From Rhodospirillales bacterium (GTDB lineage Bacteria > Pseudomonadota > Alphaproteobacteria > UBA9219), in contig JAATFY010000186.1 of the NCBI GenBank assembly GCA_015654915.1, forward strand, positions 1 through 18,559: a DNA stretch of 18,559 nt, in the 5' to 3' direction. The notes below the pieces were generated by a model. It did no database searches. It was not told where the DNA came from and saw only the letters and a list, made by a program, of their open reading frames with translations. Made by a program: the position numbers and the translations under genes. Each line of letters starts with the position of its first letter. Position 1 is the first letter of the stretch. This document shows positions 1-6,876 of the stretch, piece after piece.

Positions 1-2
1 CC

Positions 3-605
3 GCCACCGGCACGGTGATGTTCATGGGGCAGCCCATCATGGGGTTAACGCGCAAGCAATTGCGGCCCCTGCGCCGCGAAATGCAGGTGGTGTTTCAGGA
101 TCCTTACGGTAGCCTCAGCCCGCGCATGTCGATCGGCGATATTGTAGCCGAAGGGCTCGACATTCATCACCTTGCCCCAACTAAAGCCGAGCGTGAACAG
201 CGCGTGATCGATGCACTGAAGGAAGTCGGGCTCGATCCCGCGACACGCAATCGCTATCCGCATGAATTTTCCGGCGGCCAGCGCCAGCGCGTGGCCATCG
301 CCCGCGCCGTGATCCTGAAACCGAAATTTGTCGTGCTGGACGAACCGACCTCGGCGCTCGATATGTCGGTGCAGGCGCAGATCGTCGACCTCCTGCGTGA
401 ATTGCAGCGCAAGCACGGCCTCGCCTTCATGTTCATCAGCCACGATCTGCGCGTCATCAGGGCGCTGTCGCATTATGTGATCGTCATGAAAGACGGCAAG
501 GCGGTGGAGCAAGGCCCGGCGGCGCAAATTTTCGCTTCGCCGCGCGAGGATTACACCAAGGCATTATTGGCTGCGGCGCTTAATTTGGAGCCGGTAACGC
601 ATTAG
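3..605 (+). CDS. Peptide/nickel-type ABC transporter ATP-binding protein, C-terminal part (5' end outside the window)
   Basis: This is the ATPase subunit of an ABC importer of the oligopeptide/dipeptide/nickel type; it would power uptake at the inner-membrane face. The frame is open to the window edge, so the first in-window GTG/ATG codons are not the true start, and the Walker A motif lies upstream. Visible in order are the Q-loop region (VVFQDPYGSLSPRM), the ABC signature (SGGQRQRVAIARA), Walker B with catalytic Glu (VVLDEPTSALD) and the H-loop (FISHDL). The tail (FASPREDYTKALL) is the C-terminal extension typical of peptide transporter ATPases. The PYGSLSPRM stretch resembles the second half of YejF-like tandem ATPases, so the full protein may be a double-ABC subunit; this cannot be settled here. 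The partner permeases must lie to the left. No terminator is evident before the next gene. Confidence 0.93.
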   Translation, partial: ATGTVMFMGQPIMGLTRKQLRPLRREMQVVFQDPYGSLSPRMSIGDIVAEGLDIHHLAPTKAEREQRVIDALKEVGLDPATRNRYPHEFSGGQRQRVAIARAVILKPKFVVLDEPTSALDMSVQAQIVDLLRELQRKHGLAFMFISHDLRVIRALSHYVIVMKDGKAVEQGPAAQIFASPREDYTKALLAAALNLEPVTH

Positions 606-631
606 GCAACATCATATTTTTGCCATATACT
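603..631 (+). promoter_or_regulatory. Possible sigma-70-type promoter before the decarboxylase gene
   Basis: TAGGCA (603-608) and TATACT (626-631) are separated by 17 bases and match the sigma-70 hexamers at several positions. The spacing fits a promoter for the gene starting at 672. This is a pattern match only, and the -35 is weak. Confidence 0.3.
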
Positions 632-671
632 ACGCCGAACCTGCGGCCCTAACTCCAACTCCGGTGCAATC

Positions 672-1418
672 ATGACCCGCGACGAAATTCTGGCGTCCCA
701 CTCGATGCCCCTGTTCAGCCCCAGCTATCCGAAGGGGCCGTACCGTTTCATGCGGCGCGAATATCTGATCGTCACTTACGAAAGCGATCCCGACGCCGTC
801 CGTCAGGCGCTGCCGGAAGGGTTGGAACCGGCGAAAGGCAATCTGTGTTATTTCGAATGGATGAATATGCCGGACAGTTCCGGCTTCGGCGATTACGAGG
901 AAAGCGGCACCGGCATTCTGGCAACCTATAAGGGCAAGCCCTGCAATTTTTCGGTGCAGATGTATCTGGACGACGAGCCGCCGATCACGGCGGGCCGCGA
1001 AATATGGGGTTTCCCCAAGAAATACGGCGTGCCGCATCTGGCGGTGGAAAAAGACACGCTGACCGGCACGCTCGATTACGACCGGCAGCGCGTGGCGACC
1101 GGCACCATGACCTATAAGTATGTCAGTCTCGAGAAAAAACTGGATGATGTGAAGAAAAACGTCGGCAAGCTGAACATCAACCTGAAGCTGATCCCCGACG
1201 TCAATGGCAAGCCGAAGATCGCCCAGCTTGTCGGCTATAACCTCACCGACATCAAAGTGCATGGCGCATGGGACGGCGAGGCGCGGCTGCAGCTGACGCC
1301 GCACGTCAATTGCCGCGTCGCCGATCTGCCGATCAAACGCATTGTCGGCGGGCGGCATCAGATCGTCGATTTCACGCTGCCCTACGGCCGCGTGCTGCAT
1401 GATTATTTGGAAAGCTAG
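672..1418 (+). CDS. Acetoacetate decarboxylase family protein
   Basis: The 248-residue protein matches the acetoacetate decarboxylase fold in length and pattern. The key segment GREIWGFPKKYGVPHL carries adjacent lysines at residues 116-117. This corresponds to the Lys pair of the clostridial enzyme, whose first Lys forms the Schiff base with substrate and whose second lowers its pKa. The N-terminal stretch (SPSYPKGPYRFMRREYLIVTY) is also typical of the family. The reaction would be decarboxylation of acetoacetate or a related beta-keto acid in the cytoplasm. Many alphaproteobacterial members are uncharacterised and may act on other keto acids or as aldolase-like enzymes. The ATG at 672 has only a weak ribosome-binding site. 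The gene stands alone, with no CoA-transferase or acetone-pathway partner in view, so its pathway is not shown by context. Confidence 0.88.
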   Translation: MTRDEILASHSMPLFSPSYPKGPYRFMRREYLIVTYESDPDAVRQALPEGLEPAKGNLCYFEWMNMPDSSGFGDYEESGTGILATYKGKPCNFSVQMYLDDEPPITAGREIWGFPKKYGVPHLAVEKDTLTGTLDYDRQRVATGTMTYKYVSLEKKLDDVKKNVGKLNINLKLIPDVNGKPKIAQLVGYNLTDIKVHGAWDGEARLQLTPHVNCRVADLPIKRIVGGRHQIVDFTLPYGRVLHDYLES

Positions 1419-1437
1419 ACTGGCCCAAATATAGCCG

Positions 1438-1466
1438 TTGCTTTCCATTCCCTTTACCTCCATTCT
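1438..1466 (+). promoter_or_regulatory. Possible promoter of the acyltransferase leader
   Basis: TTGCTT (1438-1443) and CATTCT (1461-1466) are 17 bases apart. The -10 is poor on its own. The reason to list it is geometry: its last base lies 6 nt before the first leader hairpin (starts 1473), and the better promoter of the related leader lies 7 nt before its first hairpin. Confidence 0.25.
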
Positions 1467-1722
1467 GAGCGGTAGAAATGGCATGTTGCTGTTTCTAGGG
1501 GTGTCGATACCTCTTTGCGAACGTTTTTGGCGTCACGTCACGATGCCGCCTTTCGGTCTTCTATGGCCGGAGGGTGGCGGCGGATATTTGTGCTTGCACA
1601 ATGTTCCGGATGTCCAGGCTTCGGCTAAAGGCCGTCACAATCGTTTCGCAACGATTATCGAACCTCCGCGCCGCCAGAAGGTGAAACCCTTCTGGTTGGC
1701 TTCGTGTCATTCGCGGGGTCGA
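1467..1722 (+). ncRNA. Candidate structured leader RNA, copy 1, upstream of the acyltransferase
   Basis: This fills the 374-nt gap between the decarboxylase and acyltransferase genes and shows no convincing long reading frame. Seen in sequence: hairpin P0 (TAGAAA 1473-1478 with TTTCTA 1492-1497), GGGG (1498-1501) and closing stem P1. P1 pairs TCGATA 1504-1509 with TATCGA 1656-1661, and TTGCGAA 1515-1521 with TTCGCAA 1645-1651; CCTCT lies in the internal loop. Inside P1 are P2 (GGCGTC/GATGCC 1529-1547), the 10-bp P3 with G-U pairs (1549-1574), TTGTG/CACAA (1588-1601), ATGTTC (1601) and CTAAAGGC (1625). CCTCC (1663-1667), just after P1, is complementary to GGAGG (1569-1573) in the 3' arm of P3. 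A perfect 8-bp hairpin follows (1674-1695). The layout parallels the leader at 6877-7061. No known RNA family is recognised; a cis-regulatory role is inferred. Confidence 0.5.
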
Positions 1723-1723
1723 A

Positions 1724-1786
1724 ATGAAAAATATTTTCATATCCAAACACAAAACAGGACTTTGCTTCACGCTGGCTAAGAAGTAG
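1724..1786 (+). CDS. Possible 20-residue leader peptide between the structured RNA and the acyltransferase
   Basis: ATG at 1724 opens a 20-codon frame (MKNIFISKHK..., ending in AKK) with TAG at 1784-1786, only 6 nt before the GTG start of the acyltransferase. GGGG at 1715-1718 could act as a weak ribosome-binding site. Position and spacing would suit a leader peptide coupled to the downstream gene. The frame is short enough to arise by chance and no homologue is recognised, so this is a low-confidence call. Confidence 0.25.
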   Translation: MKNIFISKHKTGLCFTLAKK

Positions 1787-1792
1787 TCAGCC

Positions 1793-2845
1793 GTGTTCAT
1801 CAAAAATATTCAGGGGCTGCGCGCCGTGGCGGCAAACGCCGTGTTGCTATCGCACTTAATAGTCATCGAAGAAAAATATGGGCGCGGTTTTAAAATACTG
1901 CCGGATAACGTTCATCTTGGATCTTCGGGCGTTGACTTATTTTTTGTCATTTCCGGTTTTATTATGGCAACGATAGTGCACGACATTTCATGGCATAAAT
2001 TCCTTTATGACCGCGGGACACGGATTTTTCCGCCCTATTGGTTTTATACGACCCTCGTTCTTATCGCTTCGCTCTTAGCCCCCACTATAGTGAACAGTTC
2101 TTTTGAACACCAACCGTCTTTATGGCGTTCCTACTTTCTTATTCCCGATAAAACTGCCCCTCTGCTGGCTGTCGGGTGGACATTAATTCACGAAATGTAT
2201 TTTTACGTTTGCTTTGCCTTGATTATAATATTGATGAAAAAATTCAAACTTAGTTTACCTTCATGGTTATTTTTGTGGGCCATATCGATTATCGCGTTAA
2301 ATGTTTCGATTCATGCGGTAACGCAAGACATCCCTCCTGTTATTGCCGTCATGACGCATCCTCTCACGCTCGAATTTATTGCCGGAGCCGTTATTGGATT
2401 CCTGATACGAAAAAATTACAGCGCTTTTGCATTTCCTGCATTCGCGGGCGGGATCATAGGGCTTATTGCCGTTTTTCTGCTTTCCGACAATGCAAGCGTC
2501 CTCGCAGATAACATGGATTGGACGCATGTTATTTTAATTGGCGCCCCCTACATGTTCATTGTTTATGGCGCCGTCGCGCTTGAAATAAACGGCAAAGCTA
2601 TTGCCCCTCGATGGTTGGTGGGGCTGGGCAATGCTTCATATTCGACCTACCTTGGTCACATTCTGGTGTTGTCCGCCATTGGACGCCTATATGCGTTGAT
2701 GCCAAAACATAACCTCTATATGGAAATCCTGTTTGTTGTGGTTTGCATCGGAAGCGGGAATATCGCAGGATTAATCAGTCAGCGCATTATTGAACGCCCG
2801 TTACAAACGTGGTCGCGCAAATTGCTGCATGATTATTTGGCCTAA
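1793..2845 (+). CDS. OafA/AT3-type membrane O-acyltransferase
   Basis: This 350-residue polytopic membrane protein belongs to the acyltransferase 3 (AT3) family. Such proteins carry acyl groups across the inner membrane onto surface polysaccharides such as O-antigen, exopolysaccharide or peptidoglycan. The family R-X10-H motif is present (R10, H21), followed by SSGVDLFFVISGFIM and RGTRIFPPYWFYTT, and about ten hydrophobic segments follow. There is no C-terminal SGNH domain, so it is the short, stand-alone form. The GTG start at 1793 gives the canonical opening (MFIKNIQGLRAVAAN); AAGAAG just upstream is a weak ribosome-binding site. The gene is much more AT-rich than its neighbours, with some 60-base stretches near 30-40% GC, which suggests horizontal acquisition. 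It is preceded by the structured leader and its stop overlaps the convergent smpB stop. The acceptor substrate is unknown. Confidence 0.88.
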   Translation: MFIKNIQGLRAVAANAVLLSHLIVIEEKYGRGFKILPDNVHLGSSGVDLFFVISGFIMATIVHDISWHKFLYDRGTRIFPPYWFYTTLVLIASLLAPTIVNSSFEHQPSLWRSYFLIPDKTAPLLAVGWTLIHEMYFYVCFALIIILMKKFKLSLPSWLFLWAISIIALNVSIHAVTQDIPPVIAVMTHPLTLEFIAGAVIGFLIRKNYSAFAFPAFAGGIIGLIAVFLLSDNASVLADNMDWTHVILIGAPYMFIVYGAVALEINGKAIAPRWLVGLGNASYSTYLGHILVLSAIGRLYALMPKHNLYMEILFVVVCIGSGNIAGLISQRIIERPLQTWSRKLLHDYLA

Positions 2846-3327
2846 TTCCTTGCCCGCATGGCGCGGGCTTTCTCGCGGTCGAATTCGCGTTTCTTGATGC
2901 TCTCGCGCTTGTCGGCTTTGTGCTTGCCCTTGGCGATGCCAAGCTCGACCTTGGCGATGCCGCGTTTGTTGAAATAGATGCCGAGCGGCACGAGCGTCAT
3001 TCCCTCGCGCTTGACCGAGCCGAGCAGCTTGTTCATCTCGCGCTTGTGCAGCAAAAGTTTGCGCGGACGCCGCGTTTCGTGCTGCAGATGCTCGCCCGCC
3101 TGCTTGTATTCCGGAATATAGGCGTTGAGGAGAAACAGCGCGCCTTCCTTGGGGCCTGCAAAGGATTCCTGAATGCTGGCCTGCCCCGAGCGCAAGGATT
3201 TGACCTCGGTGCCTTCCAGAATGATGCCGGCCTCGACCGTATCGGTAATGAAGTAGTCGTGGCGCGCGCGGCGGTTCATCGCGACATAGCGCTGGGCCTT
3301 GGCTCGTTCGGTTGCTTTATCGCTCAT
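2842..3327 (-). CDS. smpB: SsrA-binding protein SmpB
   Basis: SmpB partners tmRNA in trans-translation, filling the decoding centre of stalled ribosomes. The 161-residue length is standard. The body carries NRRARHDYFITDTVEAGIILEGTEVKSLRSG near the N-terminus, then LHKREMNKL, and LVPLGIYFNKRGIAKVELGIAKGK, all conserved in SmpB. The basic C-terminal tail (KADKRESIKKREFDREKARAMRARN) is the part that enters the mRNA channel. The ATG at 3327-3325 gives the usual start, though the ribosome-binding site is weak. The TAG stop (2844-2842) overlaps the stop of the convergent acyltransferase. No ssrA-like sequence was seen nearby. Confidence 0.96.
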   Translation of the reverse strand: MSDKATERAKAQRYVAMNRRARHDYFITDTVEAGIILEGTEVKSLRSGQASIQESFAGPKEGALFLLNAYIPEYKQAGEHLQHETRRPRKLLLHKREMNKLLGSVKREGMTLVPLGIYFNKRGIAKVELGIAKGKHKADKRESIKKREFDREKARAMRARN

Positions 3328-3389
3328 GCCTAAGGTGTAGCGGAGAGACAGGCGACAGACAATGAGTTATGTTGCGCCTTGCAAAACAA

Positions 3390-3575
3390 CGTCATTCCGG
3401 AAAATTTTCTTTTCGCCCTGCGAAGCAGGCGAAAGAAAATTGATCCGGAACCTAGTCGGATGTGCCATAAGAACTCCGTTTGAAATGAAGTTCTGGCCGA
3501 TCCGCTGACTGGGTCCCGGATAAGTTTTCTTTCGTCCCGCAATACGGGCCGAAGAGAAAACTTTCCGGGATGACG
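3390..3575. repeat. Composite palindromic repeat with CGTCAT...ATGACG ends (copy A)
   Basis: Two oppositely oriented long hairpins sit about 60 bases apart. The first (3390-3453) has ends TTCCGGA/TCCGGAA and an inner stem ATTTTCTTTTCGCC/GGCGAAAGAAAAT. The second (3511-3575) has ends TCCCGGA/TCCGGGA and inner stems AGTTTTCTTTCG/CGAAGAGAAAACT (one extra base in the 3' arm) and CCCG/CGGG. The outer boundaries are CGTCAT at the left and ATGACG at the right. The spacer holds a further AGAACT/AGTTCT pair. This looks like a REP/BIME- or MITE-type non-autonomous element. A second member of the CCGGA class is at 13618. Confidence 0.75.
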
Positions 3576-3624
3576 CTAAAAATAAAACCTGCTATCCCCT
3601 TCCAACACAACCGCCAAACTAGCT

Positions 3625-5559
3625 ATGACCCGTTTTTTTGTCTTTTTATCGCTTATCCTGATTGTATGCGTTGGCCAAGCGGAAGCCGCCAACCTCGACG
3701 CCCAGAATTACCGCCGCGCCTTCAACCTGCTTGATGCCGGTCATCCCGAAAACGCCGTTGCCTTTGCGCGCGGGCGCGATCCGGTTCTGAACAAGGTTTT
3801 GAAGGGCTATTATATGGCCCAGCCCGGCAACGATACGGGCTTCGATGAAATGGCGGCGTTCGTCAGCGCCAATCCCGACTGGCCGAACCTGAAGGGCATT
3901 CTTGCGATTGCCGAGCAGAAAATTCCCGCCAGCGCCACACCGCAACAGGTGGCGAACTGGTTCACCGCGCATCCTCCCCTTACGGTCGTGGGGCTCAACC
4001 GCTCGGCGGATGCGTTGGAGGCAAGCGGCCAGACGCAGAATGTTTCCAACCTCGTGCGCGGGTACTGGATCGACGGCGATTTCGGCAGCGAAGAACTCGC
4101 CTCGTTTCATACACGCTATGCGCATTTTCTGGATGCCGAGACCAATCGCGCGCGGCTCGACCGTTTGTTATGGAAGAACGACAGCGTCAATGCGCGGCGC
4201 ATGTATGTTTTTCTCGATGACGATCTCAAGGTGCTGGCCGACGCGCGGCTGGCTCTGGCCAACCAGAATCCCAATGCCGATGCTTTCGTCAACCGCGTAC
4301 CCGGCGATTACCAAAATGATCCAGGCCTTTTATACGAACGGCTGCGCTGGCGCGTGCGCAACAACCTCGACGACGACGCGCTGGATATTCTGCGGCATGC
4401 GCCTGACAATCTCGGCAAACCCGAAGCATGGTGGGAACAGCGCCAGATCATGATCCACCGTGTCATGGAAAAACACGATTATAATCTTGCCTACAGCATG
4501 GCGGCCGAACATGGGCAGAAAGACAGCAAAACCGTCATTCAGGGCGAGTTTCTGGCCGGATGGCTGGCGCTGCGTTTCCTCAACCAGCCCGATCGCGCCC
4601 GCGAGCATTTTCAGGCGCTGTACGACAACGCCTCCACGCCCATTTCGCGCGCGCGCGGCGCATATTGGCTCGGCCGCACCTATGAAGCACTCAACAGCAA
4701 AGACGAAGCGGAGCAGGCTTATGAAAACGCGGCCGCGCTCAACATCACTTATTACGGACAAATCGCGGCGACACGGCTTTACACCGAACCGGTAATCAGC
4801 GCCACGCCGGAGCCGACAATTCCCGGCCCCGTGCGCCGCGTCTTTTTCGACCGTGACCTCGTTCGTGCCGTCGAACATCTGCACGCGCTGGGTGAAAGCG
4901 ACCGCGCCGAGATTTTCTTCCGCGCGGCAGTGGATGCGGCGTTCCAGCGCGCCGATTTCGCGCTGCTGACGGAACTGGCCTACCAGATCGGGCGGCCCGA
5001 CCTTGCCATCGTTGCGGCCAAGGCCGCCAACCAGAAAAATATGCTGATGGCATCGGGCGGCTTTCCGGTGCTGGACCACGAATTGGCGCATTCGCCGGAG
5101 CCTGCCTTCATCCATGCCCTCATTCGCCAGGAAAGCATGTTCAACCCCGACGCCAAAAGCCCGGCGGGGGCGCATGGGCTTATGCAACTGATGCCGCGCA
5201 CGGCCAAGGAAGTCGCGCGGAAGCTCGGGATCAAATTCAAGGAATCGCGGCTGGGCGATTCCGATTACAATCTCCGGCTCGGCACCACCTTCATCCAGAA
5301 CCAGCTGGCCATTTTCAACGGCTCCTATGTGCTGGCGCTGGCGGGATACAATGCGGGGCCGCGGCGAGTGCGGGAATGGATGCAGCAGATCGGCGATCCG
5401 CGCGACCCGACCGTCGATCCGGTCGATTGGGTCGAGATGATCCCTATCTCCGAGACGCGCAACTACGTGCAGCGCATTCTCGAGAGCGTACAGATTTACC
5501 GCGCGCGGCTTGGCGGCGGCCAAGCGCCTTTGTTAATTCTCAAAGACTTAAAGCGTTAA
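3625..5559 (+). CDS. slt: Soluble lytic murein transglycosylase (Slt70-like)
   Basis: This periplasmic enzyme cleaves the MurNAc-GlcNAc bond of peptidoglycan with formation of 1,6-anhydromuropeptides. The 644-residue length matches Slt70-class enzymes. Residues 1-21 (MTRFFVFLSLILIVCVGQAEA) are a clear signal peptide with an A-E-A cleavage site. The long middle is alpha-helical and TPR-like, as in the Slt70 ring (for example YWLGRTYEALNSKDEAEQAYENAA). The C-terminal SLT domain has ALIRQESMFNPDAKSPAGA with the catalytic Glu at residue 503, GLMQLMP, and GYNAGPRRV near residue 573. The ATG at 3625 is favoured because it supplies the signal peptide; its ribosome-binding site is weak. The gene stands alone just downstream of the palindromic repeat. 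Confidence 0.94.
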   Translation: MTRFFVFLSLILIVCVGQAEAANLDAQNYRRAFNLLDAGHPENAVAFARGRDPVLNKVLKGYYMAQPGNDTGFDEMAAFVSANPDWPNLKGILAIAEQKIPASATPQQVANWFTAHPPLTVVGLNRSADALEASGQTQNVSNLVRGYWIDGDFGSEELASFHTRYAHFLDAETNRARLDRLLWKNDSVNARRMYVFLDDDLKVLADARLALANQNPNADAFVNRVPGDYQNDPGLLYERLRWRVRNNLDDDALDILRHAPDNLGKPEAWWEQRQIMIHRVMEKHDYNLAYSMAAEHGQKDSKTVIQGEFLAGWLALRFLNQPDRAREHFQALYDNASTPISRARGAYWLGRTYEALNSKDEAEQAYENAAALNITYYGQIAATRLYTEPVISATPEPTIPGPVRRVFFDRDLVRAVEHLHALGESDRAEIFFRAAVDAAFQRADFALLTELAYQIGRPDLAIVAAKAANQKNMLMASGGFPVLDHELAHSPEPAFIHALIRQESMFNPDAKSPAGAHGLMQLMPRTAKEVARKLGIKFKESRLGDSDYNLRLGTTFIQNQLAIFNGSYVLALAGYNAGPRRVREWMQQIGDPRDPTVDPVDWVEMIPISETRNYVQRILESVQIYRARLGGGQAPLLILKDLKR

Positions 5560-5675
5560 TTTCATGTTCTTCTTCCTGAAGCGGAAGAAAACGCGATAAG
5601 GTAGCCAAAGAGCCGGAAAATTTGCTACAGTCGAGGCAACAAGACGTTTCCGAGTCCCGTCACGGGGGTAGAATT

Positions 5676-5996
5676 ATGCAGGATTGGATAATCGCTTTCG
5701 CCGCCGTTACGGCTGTGTCGGTCACCGGTTTTGTGGTGGTTGCCGTCCTGTGGCTGCGCAAATTGCGCGAAACCGTTTCCACCGCCCTGGCCGAAACCGC
5801 CAATCAACAGGTCCGCACCGCACAACGCCTTGGCGATGCCCTGTCGCATGTCCAGAAGCAGCAGCAGAATTATGAACAGCAGTTGCAGAATCTGGCGCAG
5901 GCAGGGCTGCGCCTGCGGCAGGAACTGGTCAATGTAAGCGCCCGTCTCGAACATAATCAGGCCGACGCCGGACGCGGCGACCAGACACTGCATTAA
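5676..5996 (+). CDS. Small membrane-anchored coiled-coil protein of unknown function
   Basis: This is a 106-residue protein. I chose the ATG at 5676 because GGGGGTAG sits just upstream and the protein then begins directly with a membrane helix (WIIAFAAVTAVSVTGFVVVA). The frame could be opened earlier (5622), but that adds a charged, non-conserved-looking stretch. After a short basic turn (WLRKLRET) comes a Gln-rich amphipathic helix (HVQKQQQNYEQQLQNLAQAGLRLRQELVNV) that probably forms a coiled coil. Topology would be one N-terminal transmembrane helix and a cytoplasmic coiled coil. No family is recognised. It lies about 115 bases after slt on the same strand and before the pirin gene, and may be an independent unit. 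Confidence 0.7.
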   Translation: MQDWIIAFAAVTAVSVTGFVVVAVLWLRKLRETVSTALAETANQQVRTAQRLGDALSHVQKQQQNYEQQLQNLAQAGLRLRQELVNVSARLEHNQADAGRGDQTLH

Positions 5997-6068
5997 GCTG
6001 CCAAAACACCCGCCGAAACCGCGCATTCACCCTCTTTAAATCCGGCGGCGAATACCTATATTTCGGGT

Positions 6069-6773
6069 ATGACAGCATTCACCCTTCGACCTGCAAACGA
6101 ACGTGGCCGCGGCGGAGCCTACTGGCTCGACAGCCATTTCAGCTTTTCCTTTGGCGATTATCACGATCCCGAACATATGGGATACCGCGACCTGCGCGTG
6201 ATCAACGAGGATTACGTTGCGCCCAGCGGCGGCTTTCCCCCGCACCCGCACCGCGATATGGAAATCATCACCTATGTGATGGAAGGCGCTTTGGCGCATA
6301 AAGACAGTCTCGGCACCGGCGCTACCATCCGCCCCGGCGAGATTCAGCGCATGAGCGCCGGCACCGGCATCACACATAGCGAGTTCAATGCGTCGGATAA
6401 GGAACAAGTGCATCTGCTGCAAATCTGGATCATGCCCGCGCAACGCGGCGGCGTGCCTTCCTATGCGCAGCAAAAAATCAACGCGGCTGCCGTGACGGGC
6501 AAATTCGGCCTGATCGCATCGCAAACCGGCCGCGAGGGCTCCATTACCATGCAACAGGATGCCGATTTATGGCTGGCGAAACTGGCTAAGGGCCAAAGCG
6601 CCGAATTCACCTTGCGTGAAGGCCGCGGCGCATATGCGCAAATGGCGAAAGGTTCTGCTACGCTCGACGGTCAGCCCTTGGCCGCAGGCGACGGCGTTAA
6701 CTGGGACGGCAGCGGCAAAGTCCGCTTTACCGCCGTTGAGGACAGCGAGATTCTGTTGTTTGATTTGAATTAG
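6069..6773 (+). CDS. Pirin family protein (YhhW/YhaK-like bicupin)
   Basis: This cytoplasmic metal-binding bicupin has 234 residues, the usual length for bacterial pirins of the YhhW type. Some of these show quercetin 2,3-dioxygenase activity in vitro; the physiological role is generally unclear. The N-terminal cupin has the full metal set: H59 and H61 in PPHPHRDMEI, then H103 and E105 in AGTGITHSEF, matching the His-His-His-Glu positions of YhhW. MEGALAHKDSLGTGATIRPGEIQRM is the conserved core between them. The C-terminal cupin lacks an obvious metal site, as usual. The ATG at 6069 gives the expected opening (RPANERGRGGAYWLDSHFSFSFGDYHDPEHMG), but the ribosome-binding site is poor. A single palindromic repeat unit follows the stop codon. 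Confidence 0.92.
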   Translation: MTAFTLRPANERGRGGAYWLDSHFSFSFGDYHDPEHMGYRDLRVINEDYVAPSGGFPPHPHRDMEIITYVMEGALAHKDSLGTGATIRPGEIQRMSAGTGITHSEFNASDKEQVHLLQIWIMPAQRGGVPSYAQQKINAAAVTGKFGLIASQTGREGSITMQQDADLWLAKLAKGQSAEFTLREGRGAYAQMAKGSATLDGQPLAAGDGVNWDGSGKVRFTAVEDSEILLFDLN

Positions 6774-6777
6774 CGTG

Positions 6778-6800
6778 TCATTCCCGCGAAAGCGGGCGGT
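6778..6800. repeat. Single REP-like palindromic unit
   Basis: GTCATTCCCGC followed by GAAA and GCGGG forms a CCCGC/GCGGG hairpin (6783-6796) directly after the pirin stop codon. It is a half unit of the same CGTCAT-type family seen in the ribosomal region. It could stabilise the 3' end of the mRNA. Confidence 0.55.
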
Positions 6801-6840
6801 ACAGCTATAAAAGAAGAAAAACGATCAAAACCCAAGTTCG

Positions 6841-6870
6841 TTGACTTCCCGCCCTCTCTCCTCATAAAAT
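6841..6870 (+). promoter_or_regulatory. Sigma-70-type promoter of the methyltransferase leader
   Basis: TTGACT (6841-6846) and TAAAAT (6865-6870) are separated by 18 bases and match five of six positions in each hexamer. Transcription would start near 6877, exactly where the first leader hairpin begins (6878). This gives a 5' untranslated region of about 185 nt before the ATG at 7062. Confidence 0.6.
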
Positions 6871-6876
6871 CATTTT

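Noticed and set aside
630..1484. 284-codon open frame on the - strand
   Set aside because: It is antisense to the acetoacetate decarboxylase-like gene and has no recognisable motif.
1438..1779. 113-codon + frame in the gap before the acyltransferase
   Set aside because: It has no ribosome-binding site and no domain-like pattern, and the segment is explained better by ordered stems shared with the second leader.
2842..3327. tmRNA gene near smpB
   Set aside because: No tRNA-Ala-like acceptor half or peptide-tag frame was seen on either side.
3330..3542. 70-codon - strand frame near smpB
   Set aside because: It consists largely of translated palindromic repeat and has no ribosome-binding site.
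3390..3575. CRISPR array
   Set aside because: The repeats are inverted, only two units are present, and there are no regular spacers or cas genes.
4330..5523. 397-codon open frame on the - strand
   Set aside because: It is antisense to the clear lytic transglycosylase gene with catalytic motifs; GC-rich third positions create long antisense frames.
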